This document shows positions 44,154 through 53,660 of a DNA stretch of 64,000 nt, piece after piece; positions within the stretch are counted from its first letter, which is position 1; the number at the start of each line of letters is the position of its first letter. Location of the stretch: the NCBI GenBank assembly GCA_005503215.1, contig SCNS01000018.1:45069-109068 (forward strand), given 5' to 3'. Source of the DNA: Sphingomonadaceae bacterium 3R27C6 (GTDB lineage: Bacteria; Pseudomonadota; Alphaproteobacteria; Sphingomonadales; Sphingomonadaceae). The notes under the pieces were generated by a model that worked only from the letters and a program-made list of their open reading frames with translations, was not told the DNA's origin and did not search any database. The translations under genes were made by a program, and so were the position numbers.

Positions 44154-44600
44154 TCAGGGCTTGACCGCAACCGGAAGACGGAATGGTGCGCCAAGCCTGT
44201 TGAAGGCGTTCATCGCCGCGATCGCGATCGTCAGGTCCACGAGGTCTTTCGGCTCGAATGCCTCGGCGGCTGCTGAATAGGCCTCGTCGGAAGCGTGGGT
44301 CTCGCTGACACGCGTGACTTCCTCCGCCCAGGCCAAAGCCGCGCGATATTGGTCTGGGAACAGATGCGGGACTTCATGCCACACCGGAAGCAGCGCGATC
44401 TTGTCGATCGGCATGGTCTTGAGAAGGTCCCGGGTATGCAGATCGATGCAGTGAGCGCATCCGTTGATCTGCGAGACGCGGAGGAAGACGAGGTGAATCA
44501 GTTCTTCAGGCAGGGCCGTGCTGGTGGTGACATAATGGTGCACACCGTAGAGCGCCTTCGCTCCAGCGGGAGCCACTTCGGACCAATTCAACCGGTTCAT
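44154..44600 (-). CDS. Carboxymuconolactone decarboxylase / AhpD-like protein
   Basis: 148 residues from ATG 44600 (AGGAAGA upstream; the frame is open to 44786). The AhpD-type redox motif NGCAHCIDLHT carries CxxC and the following His; EEVTRVSETHASDEAY and DLVDLTIAIAAMNAFNRLG complete the family pattern. Such proteins act as alkylhydroperoxidase-like thiol peroxidases. It lies between the two small RNA genes on the same strand, with copy A starting just past its stop. Confidence 0.85.
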   Translation of the reverse strand: MNRLNWSEVAPAGAKALYGVHHYVTTSTALPEELIHLVFLRVSQINGCAHCIDLHTRDLLKTMPIDKIALLPVWHEVPHLFPDQYRAALAWAEEVTRVSETHASDEAYSAAAEAFEPKDLVDLTIAIAAMNAFNRLGAPFRLPVAVKP

Positions 44601-44884
44601 CTGATCTTCCTTTCTTCCTGAGCCAAAATCGGCGTCACCATGCCTGACGAGCGGGATTCTTCCGCTGTGACATCCCGCGCAAAAAATGCCGGTGGACCGA
44701 ATGCTGTCGAATGGGATCGGAAGAAAGGTCCGAGATTGATCTAGCGCAGTGTACCGATCAGGCCGCGCCAAGAAACGATGGGCCACGGCATTGTCGTACT
44801 GCGACGGAATGCCCGCTTATCTGGAATTGGAGTTGAAAGCCGCCCGACCCAATCGGCCATTCCAATCGCCAACCGGCAAGCGCC

Positions 44885-44993
44885 AAAAAAGACGCCCGCG
44901 TGGCCGAAACCGTGCGGGCGTCAGATGAAGATCTCGGTTTCCTGAAAGGACGAGGTCTCTTGGGTCGCACGGCGCAGATAATGTCGAGGGCCG
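44885..44993 (-). ncRNA. Small RNA gene, copy B (about 109 nt)
   Basis: Same layout as copy A: TTTTGGCG then GCGGTACAATA at the promoter (TACAAT at 45001-45006), 32 nt to the GCGACC block, identical CGACCCAAGAGA and TCCTTTCAGGAAAC blocks, and a terminator at 44891-44922 (GACGCCCGC / GCGGGCGTC) followed by TTTTTT. The terminator arms differ in sequence from copy A yet pair equally well, which supports a functional RNA. It lies upstream of the AhpD-like gene. Confidence 0.65.
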
Positions 44994-45166
44994 GGTAGTT
45001 ATTGTACCGCTGCGCCAAAAGAGCTGCCCTGGCGCGCATTGGACGTCGACCACCGGTTGCTTCAGATAGGAACCGTTCGGTAGGCAATCGGCCGCTCATG
45101 TGGTTTGTTCAGCCGGTGTTCGGCTGCGCGCCGCTACGTCCGGTGCCTGATTGAAGGAGACGGGTC

Positions 45167-45541
45167 ATGAAAGAATATATCGCCGCTGCGGTCCTCGCTG
45201 CGCTCGCCGTTCCCGCCGGCCCGGCGCTGGCGGATCCGCCGCCCTGGGCGCCGGCGCACGGCAAGCGCGCCAAGGATCGTGGCCTCTATGACGGATATGG
45301 GCGCTATTACGAGCCTCGCCGCATTTCGCACAATGATCGCATTTGGCGGAGCAAGGATGGCCGCTACCACTGCCGCCGCGAGAATGGCACGACCGGATTG
45401 ATCATTGGCGCCGCCGTCGGTGCGCTCGTCGGGCGCGAACTCGATGGCGGGCGTGATCGCACGGTCGGCACGATCATCGGCGCGGCCGGCGGCGGGCTGC
45501 TCGGGCGGGCTATCGATCGCGGCGAACTGAAATGCCGCTGA
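45167..45541 (+). CDS. Exported glycine-zipper 2TM-domain protein
   Basis: 124 residues. Signal peptide MKEYIAAAVLAALAVPAGPA, a basic Tyr/Arg-rich middle, then the glycine zipper GLIIGAAVGALVGREL and TVGTIIGAAGGGLLGRAI. Family members (17-kDa antigen, RcnB-like) sit in the outer membrane or periplasm. Well-placed ATG after AGGAGAC. Isolated plus-strand gene. Confidence 0.75.
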   Translation: MKEYIAAAVLAALAVPAGPALADPPPWAPAHGKRAKDRGLYDGYGRYYEPRRISHNDRIWRSKDGRYHCRRENGTTGLIIGAAVGALVGRELDGGRDRTVGTIIGAAGGGLLGRAIDRGELKCR

Positions 45542-45630
45542 TGTGAAAGGACGGCGCGAGAGGGACCAGTCTGCTCGCGCCGTCCCCTTGGACACCGCAC
45601 GCAGTGGGGGTGCGGGCGGTGGCGAAGAAT

Positions 45631-45912
45631 CTATCCGACAGTCTGATGCCGCGGGCGAGGTGCCTTCGTCATGCGCAGACCGGCTATGCCCGCGCGGTCG
45701 ATAGTGCGGCGCCACGATTCCAGCTCTTCGCCGCTGAGACGGTATCTTGCGCAGTCGTCGGCCAGCCCGATCAATCCGCCATCGATCGCGGCAAGCAACT
45801 CCGCCTTGCGGCGCGCGACCCAATAGCCTGCCGTCGATGAGGGCAGATCGTCGATTGTCAGCGGCCCCACCGGCCCGGCGACCGATGTCGGCCTTGTCCT
45901 AAATTCGAGCAC
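45631..45912 (-). CDS. DUF1153/SciP-like DNA-binding protein
   Basis: 93 residues from GTG 45912 (GGAGAG upstream). GPLTIDDLPSSTAGYWVARR, KAELLAAIDGGLI and RYRLSGEELESWRRTIDRAG form the HTH of the DUF1153 family, whose best-known member SciP inhibits CtrA-activated transcription in Caulobacter. Length fits. Sphingomonads often carry more than one such protein, so this may be a paralogue rather than SciP itself. Confidence 0.75.
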   Translation of the reverse strand: MLEFRTRPTSVAGPVGPLTIDDLPSSTAGYWVARRKAELLAAIDGGLIGLADDCARYRLSGEELESWRRTIDRAGIAGLRMTKAPRPRHQTVG

Positions 45913-46151
45913 TGCGAACTCTCCATTCGCTCGGCTGCTGCCGTATGAGTGCCCCCCGCGGCAAAAATGCGGTTTCGAGGTTAACAAAAGGTTGCGGAGG
46001 AGCATTGTATGCGGCCAACCGTTCGTCGATCATGGGTGGCGACGGGCCAAACTGCGTGTCGAAGGGAGCGCTGCGACCCTCTCAATGATCGCCGCTATTG
46101 CCAGGCTGGGCGGAATGCTGCAGCCTCAATGCTGTAACGGGGGGAAAACAG

Positions 46152-46607
46152 ATGCGAACTGCGAATATGATGGTGGCGTTGGCGCTGATGGCAGTACCGG
46201 CGCAGGCTCAGACGGTGCCTGACTTGCCGGCAAATCCGGTCAAGGCGATCGATGGCGAATGGTATGGCGTCGACCACAAGATCAAGCTGTCCGTGGCAAA
46301 TGGCGTGGTAACGATCGTGGAATACGACACCGCTGATCCATACCTCAAGAAGATCGCGGCACCTCCTGGAACCGTCATCGCTCGCATCACGGGCGTGGAA
46401 TCGACCGGACCCAAGTCGGCACGGTTCGTCGGCCAATGCCTTGAATTGATCGACACCTCGCGGTCGGACACCATAGCTTGTCCTACGCATGCTTTTGTGC
46501 AGTCGGCAGCTTACGGCGGCAAGCCAGGCCTGACGATCAATTTCTGGACCGCCGCTTTCCTTCGCAAGGGCAATATTCCGGAATATCAATGGCAATATCG
46601 CAAGTGA
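46152..46607 (+). CDS. Exported hypothetical protein
   Basis: 151 residues from ATG 46152. Signal peptide MRTANMMVALALMAVPAQAQ, then a beta-rich domain with ALDGEWYG-like start (KAIDGEWYGVDHKIKLSV), two Cys (GQCLELID, TIACPTHAF) likely disulfide-bonded, and ending EYQWQYRK. Lipocalin/DUF-like small beta barrel is possible; not recognised. Confidence 0.5.
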   Translation: MRTANMMVALALMAVPAQAQTVPDLPANPVKAIDGEWYGVDHKIKLSVANGVVTIVEYDTADPYLKKIAAPPGTVIARITGVESTGPKSARFVGQCLELIDTSRSDTIACPTHAFVQSAAYGGKPGLTINFWTAAFLRKGNIPEYQWQYRK

Positions 46608-46818
46608 GCGATGAAAGAAGCGAAGGCCAGTCGCTGCGCGGCAAACGATAGCGCTCACGTCAAATCCGGCCTGATTTTTGCATGTGAGTTCTCGCCGCAA
46701 AACAGGCGAACCAGCTTGCTCCGATGAAAGGGTTCCGATCTTTTTGTTCTGTCGGCCGCGATGCGAGAAGCGGGCGCGGGTGAGGGAACTAGGGCAGTAA
46801 AATGATGGAGGATCGGCG

Positions 46819-47943
46819 ATGAGAGTGGATGCGCCGCGGCCGGGCGGGACAAAGGCTCACCTTGTGAGGCATCAGGCGAAGCGAGGCGCGACCCATTGCC
46901 GGCATGTCATCGCCGGGTTCCTCCTCGCGGTCATCGGCCCTTCCGCGGCAGTCGGCGCTTCCGTGCCTCCAGCCGTTGACGGCAGCCAGGCCGACAGGGA
47001 TGCCGCCGCCGCTCGGATCGCAGCGCAAGCGATCGACGCGGGTCACCCTGCCGAAGCGGCGGGCATCCTCGAAACGCTGGTGGCCCCGCGCCATCATATG
47101 CTCGCGATCTTGCCCGCGTGGCATCGCGATTTGGCACGCGCTTACGTCGCGCTCGGCCTGATCGATGGCGCCGCTGGCCAGTATCGGCTCGCCTTGGCCG
47201 TCGCGCCCGACGACGAAGTGGTCGCGCTTGGTGACGAGCTTGCGGCGATCCTCGCCAAGGAAGGGAGCGCAGACATCGTGCCGGACACGCTGGGGCCGAA
47301 CGGCGCCAAATATTTTGACCTTCACTGGGTCGATCGCGGCAACGGGACGCTCGATTTCGCGGCCGCCTTCACGCTGCCGCAGGATGATGCCGACGGAGCG
47401 GCGTATACGGCGGCGACCTACCGCGCCGACTGCCTTGCGCTCAAGTCGCAGCTGCTCGGGGGCGCCGCCTTCTCGAGTTCGGGCGCGAAGCTGCGGTCGT
47501 TCGGCAAGGGTGAGGCCGCGAAGCCGGCTAACGACCTGGCGGACCATAGTCTGAGAATGATCTGCCGTCGCGATCCGGCCCAGCAGGTGAAGCGTGTGCC
47601 CGCAATCGACGGCCGCACGCTGCTCGCGCGCTACCGCGCGCAACGCGCGCAGCGGACCGCTTCGGCGCCATCCGGCGGCGAGAGCGGCGCCCACGAGGCC
47701 GCGTGCCGCGCGCATGTGGAAATGTTCGTCGGGCAGCTCGCCGCCGAGGGACAGGTATCGGGGCCGAGCTGGCAGGTGCGCGACTGGTGGGACATCCGGA
47801 CGGAGGATTTCTCCGAGGAACGCCGCGCCGCGGCCACGTCGGCGGTCACGGCGCTCGCTCGCGCCGACCCGGGCGCCGCACGCGCTTTCCAGCAGGCCTG
47901 CGTGCAAGAAGCGCTGTCGGGCGGAGCCGTCCCCGGCATGTAG
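46819..47943 (+). CDS. Exported hypothetical protein with TPR-like segment
   Basis: 374 residues. A basic N-terminus (about 28 residues) precedes a hydrophobic signal segment (VIAGFLLAVIGPSAAVGA). Residues 60-130 show helix pairs of TPR type (AAQAIDAGHPAEAAGILETL, RAYVALGLIDGAAGQYRLAL). A later region has several Cys (YRADCLALK, MICRRD, AACRAHVEMF, QQACVQEA). It lies 170 nt before the CHAT gene on the same strand and may be its periplasmic partner; that is inferred. Confidence 0.5.
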   Translation: MRVDAPRPGGTKAHLVRHQAKRGATHCRHVIAGFLLAVIGPSAAVGASVPPAVDGSQADRDAAAARIAAQAIDAGHPAEAAGILETLVAPRHHMLAILPAWHRDLARAYVALGLIDGAAGQYRLALAVAPDDEVVALGDELAAILAKEGSADIVPDTLGPNGAKYFDLHWVDRGNGTLDFAAAFTLPQDDADGAAYTAATYRADCLALKSQLLGGAAFSSSGAKLRSFGKGEAAKPANDLADHSLRMICRRDPAQQVKRVPAIDGRTLLARYRAQRAQRTASAPSGGESGAHEAACRAHVEMFVGQLAAEGQVSGPSWQVRDWWDIRTEDFSEERRAAATSAVTALARADPGAARAFQQACVQEALSGGAVPGM

Positions 47944-48115
47944 CCGTCTGCCGCTGCCGAGCTTGCACAAATCGGTTTCACGAGCACTGCGGGTGTTCGA
48001 AATAGTGCTTTGGCGCCCGAGGCGGCGATCGCGAGGCCGGTGAGGCGCAGCGATCTTGCTTGCGTCCTTCGCGCGCCGCGATAGGTCGGTCAGGGGTCGC
48101 GCTAGGGCAGGGGGC

Positions 48116-50941
48116 GTGCAATTGATCCGGTACAAATCATGGTTGCTCTTCGGGGCGCTTGCCTTGGCGGCGCCCGAGGTTTCCGCCAAGCTGTCCGTCG
48201 ACCCCGTTCCCGCGAGTGCCGAGCTGAACGATGCGCTCGCCGCCAAACGCTATGACGAGGCGATGACTTTGGCACGCCGCGAGCATGAAGCTTGCGTCGC
48301 GGTCAAAGGGTCCGATCCTTGCGTCGGACTGCTCGCCTTGCAAAGCGATGCGCTGACTGCCTGGGCGGTGGATCATGGTGATTTCGATCGCGACGAAAAG
48401 GGCGAAGGTATGGCCCTTCGCACCGCGCGCCTCCTCCACGCCCAGGTTAACAGGCTAAAGGGCTTCGATGGGCCGATCTTCGCGTCGGCGTTCGGCAACC
48501 TCGGTGAAATGCTGTCGCTCTACGGCCGGCCGGTAGAAGGCGAGCAGTATTTGCGGGACGGGCTGCGATACAACATCGTGCGGGCGATGGAGTTCCAGGG
48601 AACCGAGCGGCTCTCCGATGCGGCGCTCCGCACGTCGCTCCTGCGGCTGACCCGCAACCTTGCGCTGCAGGGCCGCAATGAGGAGGCGCGCGGTTATCTC
48701 GCTGCCGCCGACAGCCTGCTCTCGACGTTGGCCATGATGGGCTCACCCGAAGCTAAACGCGCGCTCCCCGATTTTCTGGCAGTTGCGGCGCTGGTGCCGG
48801 GCGAAGCGAGCGGTGGCGCTGCGGATTATGTCGAGGCGGCGGTCGGGTATGAATGGGAACGCGAGCACAACGGTGAGGGATGGGACCCCGATGACTGGGC
48901 GGCAGTCCGGGGTCGCCTCGCCCGCGACGAGATCGCTTTTCTCGCGCGGAGCGGGAACATGGCAAAGGCGGTGGCGCGCTTCGATGCCGAGCCGGACCTG
49001 CTCCGCGGCGGGCGAGGCGCGTCGCGTCTCGAATTTCTCACCCGGCTCGGCGCTGCGCTCGTCGCTGAGGGGCGCGCTAACGAAGGTGCCCCGATTCTCG
49101 CCGAGGCAATGCCGGTCGTCGATACGACTTGGGACAGGAGCGACGACCGGCGCATCGATGCGCATGCGGCGCGCGGCGCCGCCATCCTCGCGCTCGATCC
49201 AGGGCAGCACGCCGATGCCGCGGCCGAATATCGGAAGGCTGTCTCAGGCGCGGTGGCGCGGGTCGAGGCGGCCGACACAACCGAGGGGCTTGTTCGCGCC
49301 GTCCGGCGCTACCGTCCCGTCTTTGAGGGACTGCTCGGCGCCCTTCCTCCCGAAGCGGCAAGCTCGCTCACGCGCGGAGAAGCGTTCGAGGCGGCCCAAT
49401 GGTCGTCGATCGGCGAGACCGCGGCGACACTCGCCAAGGTTTCGGCACGCACATCGCGCAGCGATGGCCCGGTCGCGGAAAAGGAGCGGTTCCGCGAGGA
49501 GGTGCGCGCGAGCGTTGCGTCGCTCAACCGCGAGATCGCGCAATGGCTATCGGTTCCCGGCAGCCCCGATACCGATCGCGAGTTGCTAGGAAAATTCTAT
49601 TTGCGCGACGTTGATGCCGTGATGGACGAGATGTCGACCGAGGAGATCGCCGCGATCGACCCCGCCTATGATCAGCTCGTCAAGCCTCGGCCGATCGCCG
49701 CCGAACGAGTGCAGGCGCTGCTCGACAAGGACGAAGCCGTTCTTTTCTTCCTTTCTGACGAGCGGGGCACGTCGGTCTTTGTTCTGACGCGCTCGGGATT
49801 TACATGGCATCGTTCGCGCCTGACCCGCGATGCCTTGGCGAAGAGCGTTGAGCGGCTGCGCGGTCAGATCAAGCGCGACCTTCGCGAGCGCTGGGTCGGG
49901 AGCGTCGACAATTTCGACGAGCAGCTTGCGCACAATCTGTATCAGGAGCTCATTGCGCCCATCGAAACGTCCCTCGGCGGCGCAACACGTCTGATGACCG
50001 TGACGCCAGGTCCGCTGAGCAGCCTGCCGTTGACCTTGCTCGTCACAGCCGGCGCCGACACGCAGAAGCCGCAATTTCTGATTGATCGTTACGAGATTTC
50101 GACGCTGCCGTCGGTTTCAAGCCTTTACTCGTTGCGTTGCCTGCTTCGGCCTGCGGGTGATCGCCCGGCCGGTTGCGGCCCTGGACCCGGTCGCAATCGT
50201 CCGCCATCGCAGACGATCCTGTTCGCTGCGGGCGATCCGGCGCTCAAGGGTCATTCAGGCGACGACCGGGGTATCGTGGAATATTCGGAACTGTTCCAGC
50301 GTGGCATAGCGGACCCGGCCCGGATCATGGCGATGCCTTCGCTTCCAGGCACGCGCCGCGAGATCGAGGGCGTGCGATCGATGTTCGATCCTGGACAGAC
50401 TGTTGCTCTTATGGGCTCCGCGGCGACCGAGGGATCGGTCAAGTCGAATCCCGGGCTGGCCAATGCACGCTATGTCCTTTTTTCGACGCACGGTCTGCTG
50501 GCGAGCGAGACGGGGCTCGATGGCGAGCCGGGTCTCGTCTTCACGCCGCCATTAGCGGGGGCGCAGTCCGACAGGGACGATGGTCTTCTCACCGCCTCGG
50601 AAGCCGCGCAACTGAAGCTCGCAGCGGATATCGTCGTACTGTCGGCGTGCAACACGGCAAGTTCGAACGGCAGCGCCGAAGCGGACGGGCTGTCGGGCTT
50701 GGCGCAGTCTTTCTTTTATGCTGGCGCGGGTTCGCTTCTGGTGTCGCACTGGCCGCTCGACGATGAGGCCGGGGCCGAAATCGTCACGCATCTCTTTGCA
50801 GGCATCGAAAAGCATCCCGGCGCTCCGGGGGCTGCGTTCCGGCAGGCGATACTGGCGCTTCGCGCAAAAGACGATACCTCGTCTCCAGCGGTTTGGGCGC
50901 CGCTCGTGTTTGTCGGAACCACCGACCGGGGCGTGCGGTAG
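48116..50941 (+). CDS. Exported CHAT-domain protease-like protein with TPR region
   Basis: 941 residues from GTG 48116 (GGGCAGGGGGC upstream). Signal peptide (IRYKSWLLFGALALAAPEVSA), a helical TPR-like half (about 30-480), then a CHAT domain (about 580-935) with the catalytic pair His792 in YVLFSTHGLL and Cys845 in VVLSACNTA, and the AGAGSLLVSHWPLDD segment. CHAT proteins are caspase-like peptidases; TPR-CHAT proteins usually act in the cytoplasm in cell-death or defence pathways, whereas this one carries an export signal. Substrate unknown. Confidence 0.85.
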   Translation: MQLIRYKSWLLFGALALAAPEVSAKLSVDPVPASAELNDALAAKRYDEAMTLARREHEACVAVKGSDPCVGLLALQSDALTAWAVDHGDFDRDEKGEGMALRTARLLHAQVNRLKGFDGPIFASAFGNLGEMLSLYGRPVEGEQYLRDGLRYNIVRAMEFQGTERLSDAALRTSLLRLTRNLALQGRNEEARGYLAAADSLLSTLAMMGSPEAKRALPDFLAVAALVPGEASGGAADYVEAAVGYEWEREHNGEGWDPDDWAAVRGRLARDEIAFLARSGNMAKAVARFDAEPDLLRGGRGASRLEFLTRLGAALVAEGRANEGAPILAEAMPVVDTTWDRSDDRRIDAHAARGAAILALDPGQHADAAAEYRKAVSGAVARVEAADTTEGLVRAVRRYRPVFEGLLGALPPEAASSLTRGEAFEAAQWSSIGETAATLAKVSARTSRSDGPVAEKERFREEVRASVASLNREIAQWLSVPGSPDTDRELLGKFYLRDVDAVMDEMSTEEIAAIDPAYDQLVKPRPIAAERVQALLDKDEAVLFFLSDERGTSVFVLTRSGFTWHRSRLTRDALAKSVERLRGQIKRDLRERWVGSVDNFDEQLAHNLYQELIAPIETSLGGATRLMTVTPGPLSSLPLTLLVTAGADTQKPQFLIDRYEISTLPSVSSLYSLRCLLRPAGDRPAGCGPGPGRNRPPSQTILFAAGDPALKGHSGDDRGIVEYSELFQRGIADPARIMAMPSLPGTRREIEGVRSMFDPGQTVALMGSAATEGSVKSNPGLANARYVLFSTHGLLASETGLDGEPGLVFTPPLAGAQSDRDDGLLTASEAAQLKLAADIVVLSACNTASSNGSAEADGLSGLAQSFFYAGAGSLLVSHWPLDDEAGAEIVTHLFAGIEKHPGAPGAAFRQAILALRAKDDTSSPAVWAPLVFVGTTDRGVR

Positions 50942-51127
50942 CGAGAGTTCGGGTGCTCGCAGTGCGTTATGAGTTCAGGTCGCCCTCCAAACGTCCGCTG
51001 AGCGCAAATTTGGTCTTGAATCCGCCCGTCTGCTACCGGCCAGGTCAAGCGTCGGCGCTGGCTCGCAGCGAACAGGTGGCTGAATGGGATGGCAAGCGGA
51101 TGCAACAGTCGGCTGCTCAAGAGCGAG

Positions 51128-51595
51128 TTAGTCTCGTTCCAGAAAAATAGCCTCCGGTATCTCTTGGGCCGGCCACAGAGCGCCATAACTAATCATATTC
51201 ATCAGAGCGATCTGGTCTTGGTCGAAATGGAACGAGTAATAAGCGTGGACCGTGACGAACGGATTGCACTCATTCTCGGGCGTGGCTTCAATCCCTCGTG
51301 CGCGCGCGATCACCAGATCGCCCACTGGCGTGGCTTCCAGCAGTTGGAACGGTTGCGGAGCGGGCCACCGAAAACTGGCCCGTCGCATGCTCTCGGTCGA
51401 GCGCTCGATTTCTTCGAACGACCCCGCTTGACCGATCTTCTCAAAAAACCTTTCGACGAGTCTCAAACGTTTTTCTTGCGCCTGCCTATCAAATACAGGG
51501 TCTGGGCGAGGCGATGATATCTGACAAGACATTGCCGTTCCCGGCATAAACGTGGCGCACGCCACCGCTGTGATTGCCTTCCGCCTCCCGATCAT
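51128..51595 (-). CDS. Exported hypothetical protein
   Basis: 155 residues from ATG 51595 (GGGGAGCG upstream). Signal peptide MIGRRKAITAVACATFMPGT, possibly lipidated or Tat-like (twin Arg GRRKA). The mature part is helical then beta (ERFFEKIGQAGSFEEIERST, PVGDLVIARARGIEATPE, HAYYSFHFDQDQIALM). No family recognised. Converges with the CHAT gene. Confidence 0.5.
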   Translation of the reverse strand: MIGRRKAITAVACATFMPGTAMSCQISSPRPDPVFDRQAQEKRLRLVERFFEKIGQAGSFEEIERSTESMRRASFRWPAPQPFQLLEATPVGDLVIARARGIEATPENECNPFVTVHAYYSFHFDQDQIALMNMISYGALWPAQEIPEAIFLERD

Positions 51596-51839
51596 CGGTC
51601 GCTCCCCAAACATATAGTGGAGGATACATACAAAGCCGGTGTCCGCAATCGGTCGCTTCCGGTCGTGGCTATCCGGCGCGCCGCGGATGTCCGCCTCTCT
51701 CGGTCTCCCGCCAAAACCGGACCGTTCTTAAATGGCCACAAGCGGTTAACGCGCCAAAGAGCGCTTGCTGATTGTCTCGTAGCATGTGCGGGCCAAGGCA
51801 GCAGGATAGGAGGTCGGACGGCTCGCGCGATCGACCTGC

Positions 51840-52448
51840 TCAGCCAGGATAAGGTGATTCCCTCAATAGTCGGGCAAGATGCGTGGCATTAGCGGCCACC
51901 ATTTTGGCGGTCTCGGTTACTTTGCTGGGGCGATGCTGAAGATCCTTGAAATCGACTGAACCCATCGCCTCACCGACCCAGTAGCAGGCGGCCACGGCGG
52001 GAATCGTCCATCCCACATCGTTCAGCGCCTGAAAGATTTGCGACGAAGCATTATGCGTGCCGTCTTCATTGCCGACGATCGCGGCAACAGCCACTTTCGA
52101 AAAGCTTGGCATCCGCCCCTTGTCGTCGGTCTCCGACAGGAAGGCATCCATTCGTTCCATCACAAGCTTGGCGACGCTTGATGCTTGACCCATCCAGATC
52201 GGTGTGCCGAAGATGAGAATATCGGAGGCGAGGATCGCCTCGCGAATTTTCGGCCATTCGTCGCCAGCACCCTCGTTCGAGGTGACACCCCATTTGATGC
52301 TGTGCGCGGCGATACGGATGGGCTTGCCGACACGGACGCCTTCCGCCTCGAAATGTTCGGTAAGCACCGCGAGCATGGCATCGGTCGAGCTCTTGCGGCC
52401 ACGGGCCGACAGCGAGCAATTGATCGCGGTAGCGGTAATCGGGGGCAT
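51840..52448 (-). CDS. Flavodoxin-fold NAD(P)H-dependent oxidoreductase
   Basis: 202 residues. FMN-binding loop NCSLSARGRKSSTDAML (Ser/Thr-rich after the first strand), ILASDILIFGTPIWMGQASS and a third loop AAIVGNEDGTHNASSQIF. These mark the NADPH-dependent FMN reductase/WrbA-like group. It may be a quinone or flavin reductase for oxidative stress. Upstream AAAGGAGACG fits the start at 52448. Confidence 0.82.
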   Translation of the reverse strand: MPPITATAINCSLSARGRKSSTDAMLAVLTEHFEAEGVRVGKPIRIAAHSIKWGVTSNEGAGDEWPKIREAILASDILIFGTPIWMGQASSVAKLVMERMDAFLSETDDKGRMPSFSKVAVAAIVGNEDGTHNASSQIFQALNDVGWTIPAVAACYWVGEAMGSVDFKDLQHRPSKVTETAKMVAANATHLARLLRESPYPG

Positions 52449-52621
52449 ATCGTCTCCTTTACCCCGCCGGGGTGAAGCGCGCGCCGGTCGCGGTTGGTTC
52501 CGATGTCATACTGGCGGCGTACCCGGAATGACGATGAGCGTCCGCTCTCGACGCGCCTTGGGCGAGTTCCGACAGGGAATTCATGTTGAAAATATCGGTG
52601 CCGCCGAGCGCGGGCAGTAAG

Positions 52622-52645
52622 AAGGGGCCGCCAAAGCGGCCCCTT
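52622..52645 (-). terminator. Intrinsic terminator of the BON gene
   Basis: Perfect 10-bp stem AAGGGGCCGC / GCGGCCCCTT with a 4-nt loop, 18 nt past the stop at 52663, followed on the minus strand by CTTCTTA. Confidence 0.65.
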
Positions 52646-52662
52646 CCTGTCGGCTTGCCGGG

Positions 52663-53454
52663 TCAATCGAGCTTGGGACTGACGACGCCCGAGCTGTAGC
52701 GCAGATTGTTCTGCACATGTTTGACGCCCGTGACGTCGTCGGCGACATCTTCGGCGCGGCGCTTCGACCGGCGATCCTCGACCGTGCCGGAGAGCGTGAC
52801 TTCGCCATCTGCGACGCTGACCTCGATCTCGGAGGCGTCGATCCAGACATCCTCGGTAAGACGGTCGTTCACGTCCTCGCGGATGCGCTCGTCTGAGCGG
52901 ATATAGCTTTTGGGACCGCGGCCGCGGTGATCGAGTTCCCGGCGACGGCGCGCGTCGCGATCGCCGAACCAGGAAAGCACTTCGTCGCCGGCGCGGTCGA
53001 GGAAGCCGCGTTCGCCCGGGTCATAATCGGGGCTGCGCGTCCGCGGATATTGGCCGTAAGGCGAATAGCCCTCGACCGGGAGATAGCCGAACTCGCTCGG
53101 CCAGTAGTTACCGCCGCGCGAACGATCCTCGCCTCGGGCTTCGCCGGCAGCATCGTAATAGGCGTCGCGGCGGGGCGTGCGGTCGTAACGGGGCCAATCG
53201 GAGCGCTCAGCGCGGCGGACCGGCCGGCGATAGTCGCCCGCGCGCTCATCCTCCCAATTATCGCGGCGATATTCCTGCTCGCGATAGGCGCGGCGCGGGC
53301 GGCGCTGCTCGCGCTCGTCTTCCTCGATCGCCACATAAGCGCGCGACGCATCCTCTGCGCGGCCGCGGTTGTAGCGACCCGGCGATGCGCCGGTGTCGGG
53401 GCTGCTGTTGTCGCTATAATCCCAGAGCGGGGTGCGGTCGTCGAACCTGTCCAT
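52663..53454 (-). CDS. BON-domain protein with SWFGD motif
   Basis: 263 residues from ATG 53454 (GGAG upstream; the frame is open to 53664). A long Arg/Asp/Tyr-rich disordered part, then VLSWFGDRDARRRRELDHRG, the SWFGD module, and a C-terminal BON domain (about 190-255: VNDRLTEDVWIDASEIEVSV, VTLSGTVEDR, VKHVQNNL). BON domains bind phospholipid. SWFGD-BON proteins are typical general-stress products in sphingomonads, and an EcfG-like promoter lies upstream. Confidence 0.82.
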   Translation of the reverse strand: MDRFDDRTPLWDYSDNSSPDTGASPGRYNRGRAEDASRAYVAIEEDEREQRRPRRAYREQEYRRDNWEDERAGDYRRPVRRAERSDWPRYDRTPRRDAYYDAAGEARGEDRSRGGNYWPSEFGYLPVEGYSPYGQYPRTRSPDYDPGERGFLDRAGDEVLSWFGDRDARRRRELDHRGRGPKSYIRSDERIREDVNDRLTEDVWIDASEIEVSVADGEVTLSGTVEDRRSKRRAEDVADDVTGVKHVQNNLRYSSGVVSPKLD

Positions 53455-53526
53455 GATCCATCTCCATTTGTTGAGGGTGGCGGGCAGGTTGCCGGGAAGG
53501 GAGGCAACCCCCCGTCCCGCCGAACC

Positions 53527-53551
53527 GACGCATGGAGTGGGGGCAAGTTCC
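53527..53551 (-). promoter_or_regulatory. Candidate EcfG (general stress) promoter of the BON gene
   Basis: On the minus strand GGAAC, 16 nt, CGTC, close to the EcfG consensus GGAAC-N16/17-CGTT, about 75 nt upstream of the start at 53454. Confidence 0.45.
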
Positions 53552-53660
53552 CGATCTGGGCGCAATATGTCGCGCTGCGAAGTCAACGCATCGAAGAATG
53601 TGACCCGATCTCTCCAATGGGCGGCAGGCGTCGCCGGCGATGCCGAATTCTCATGGAGAA

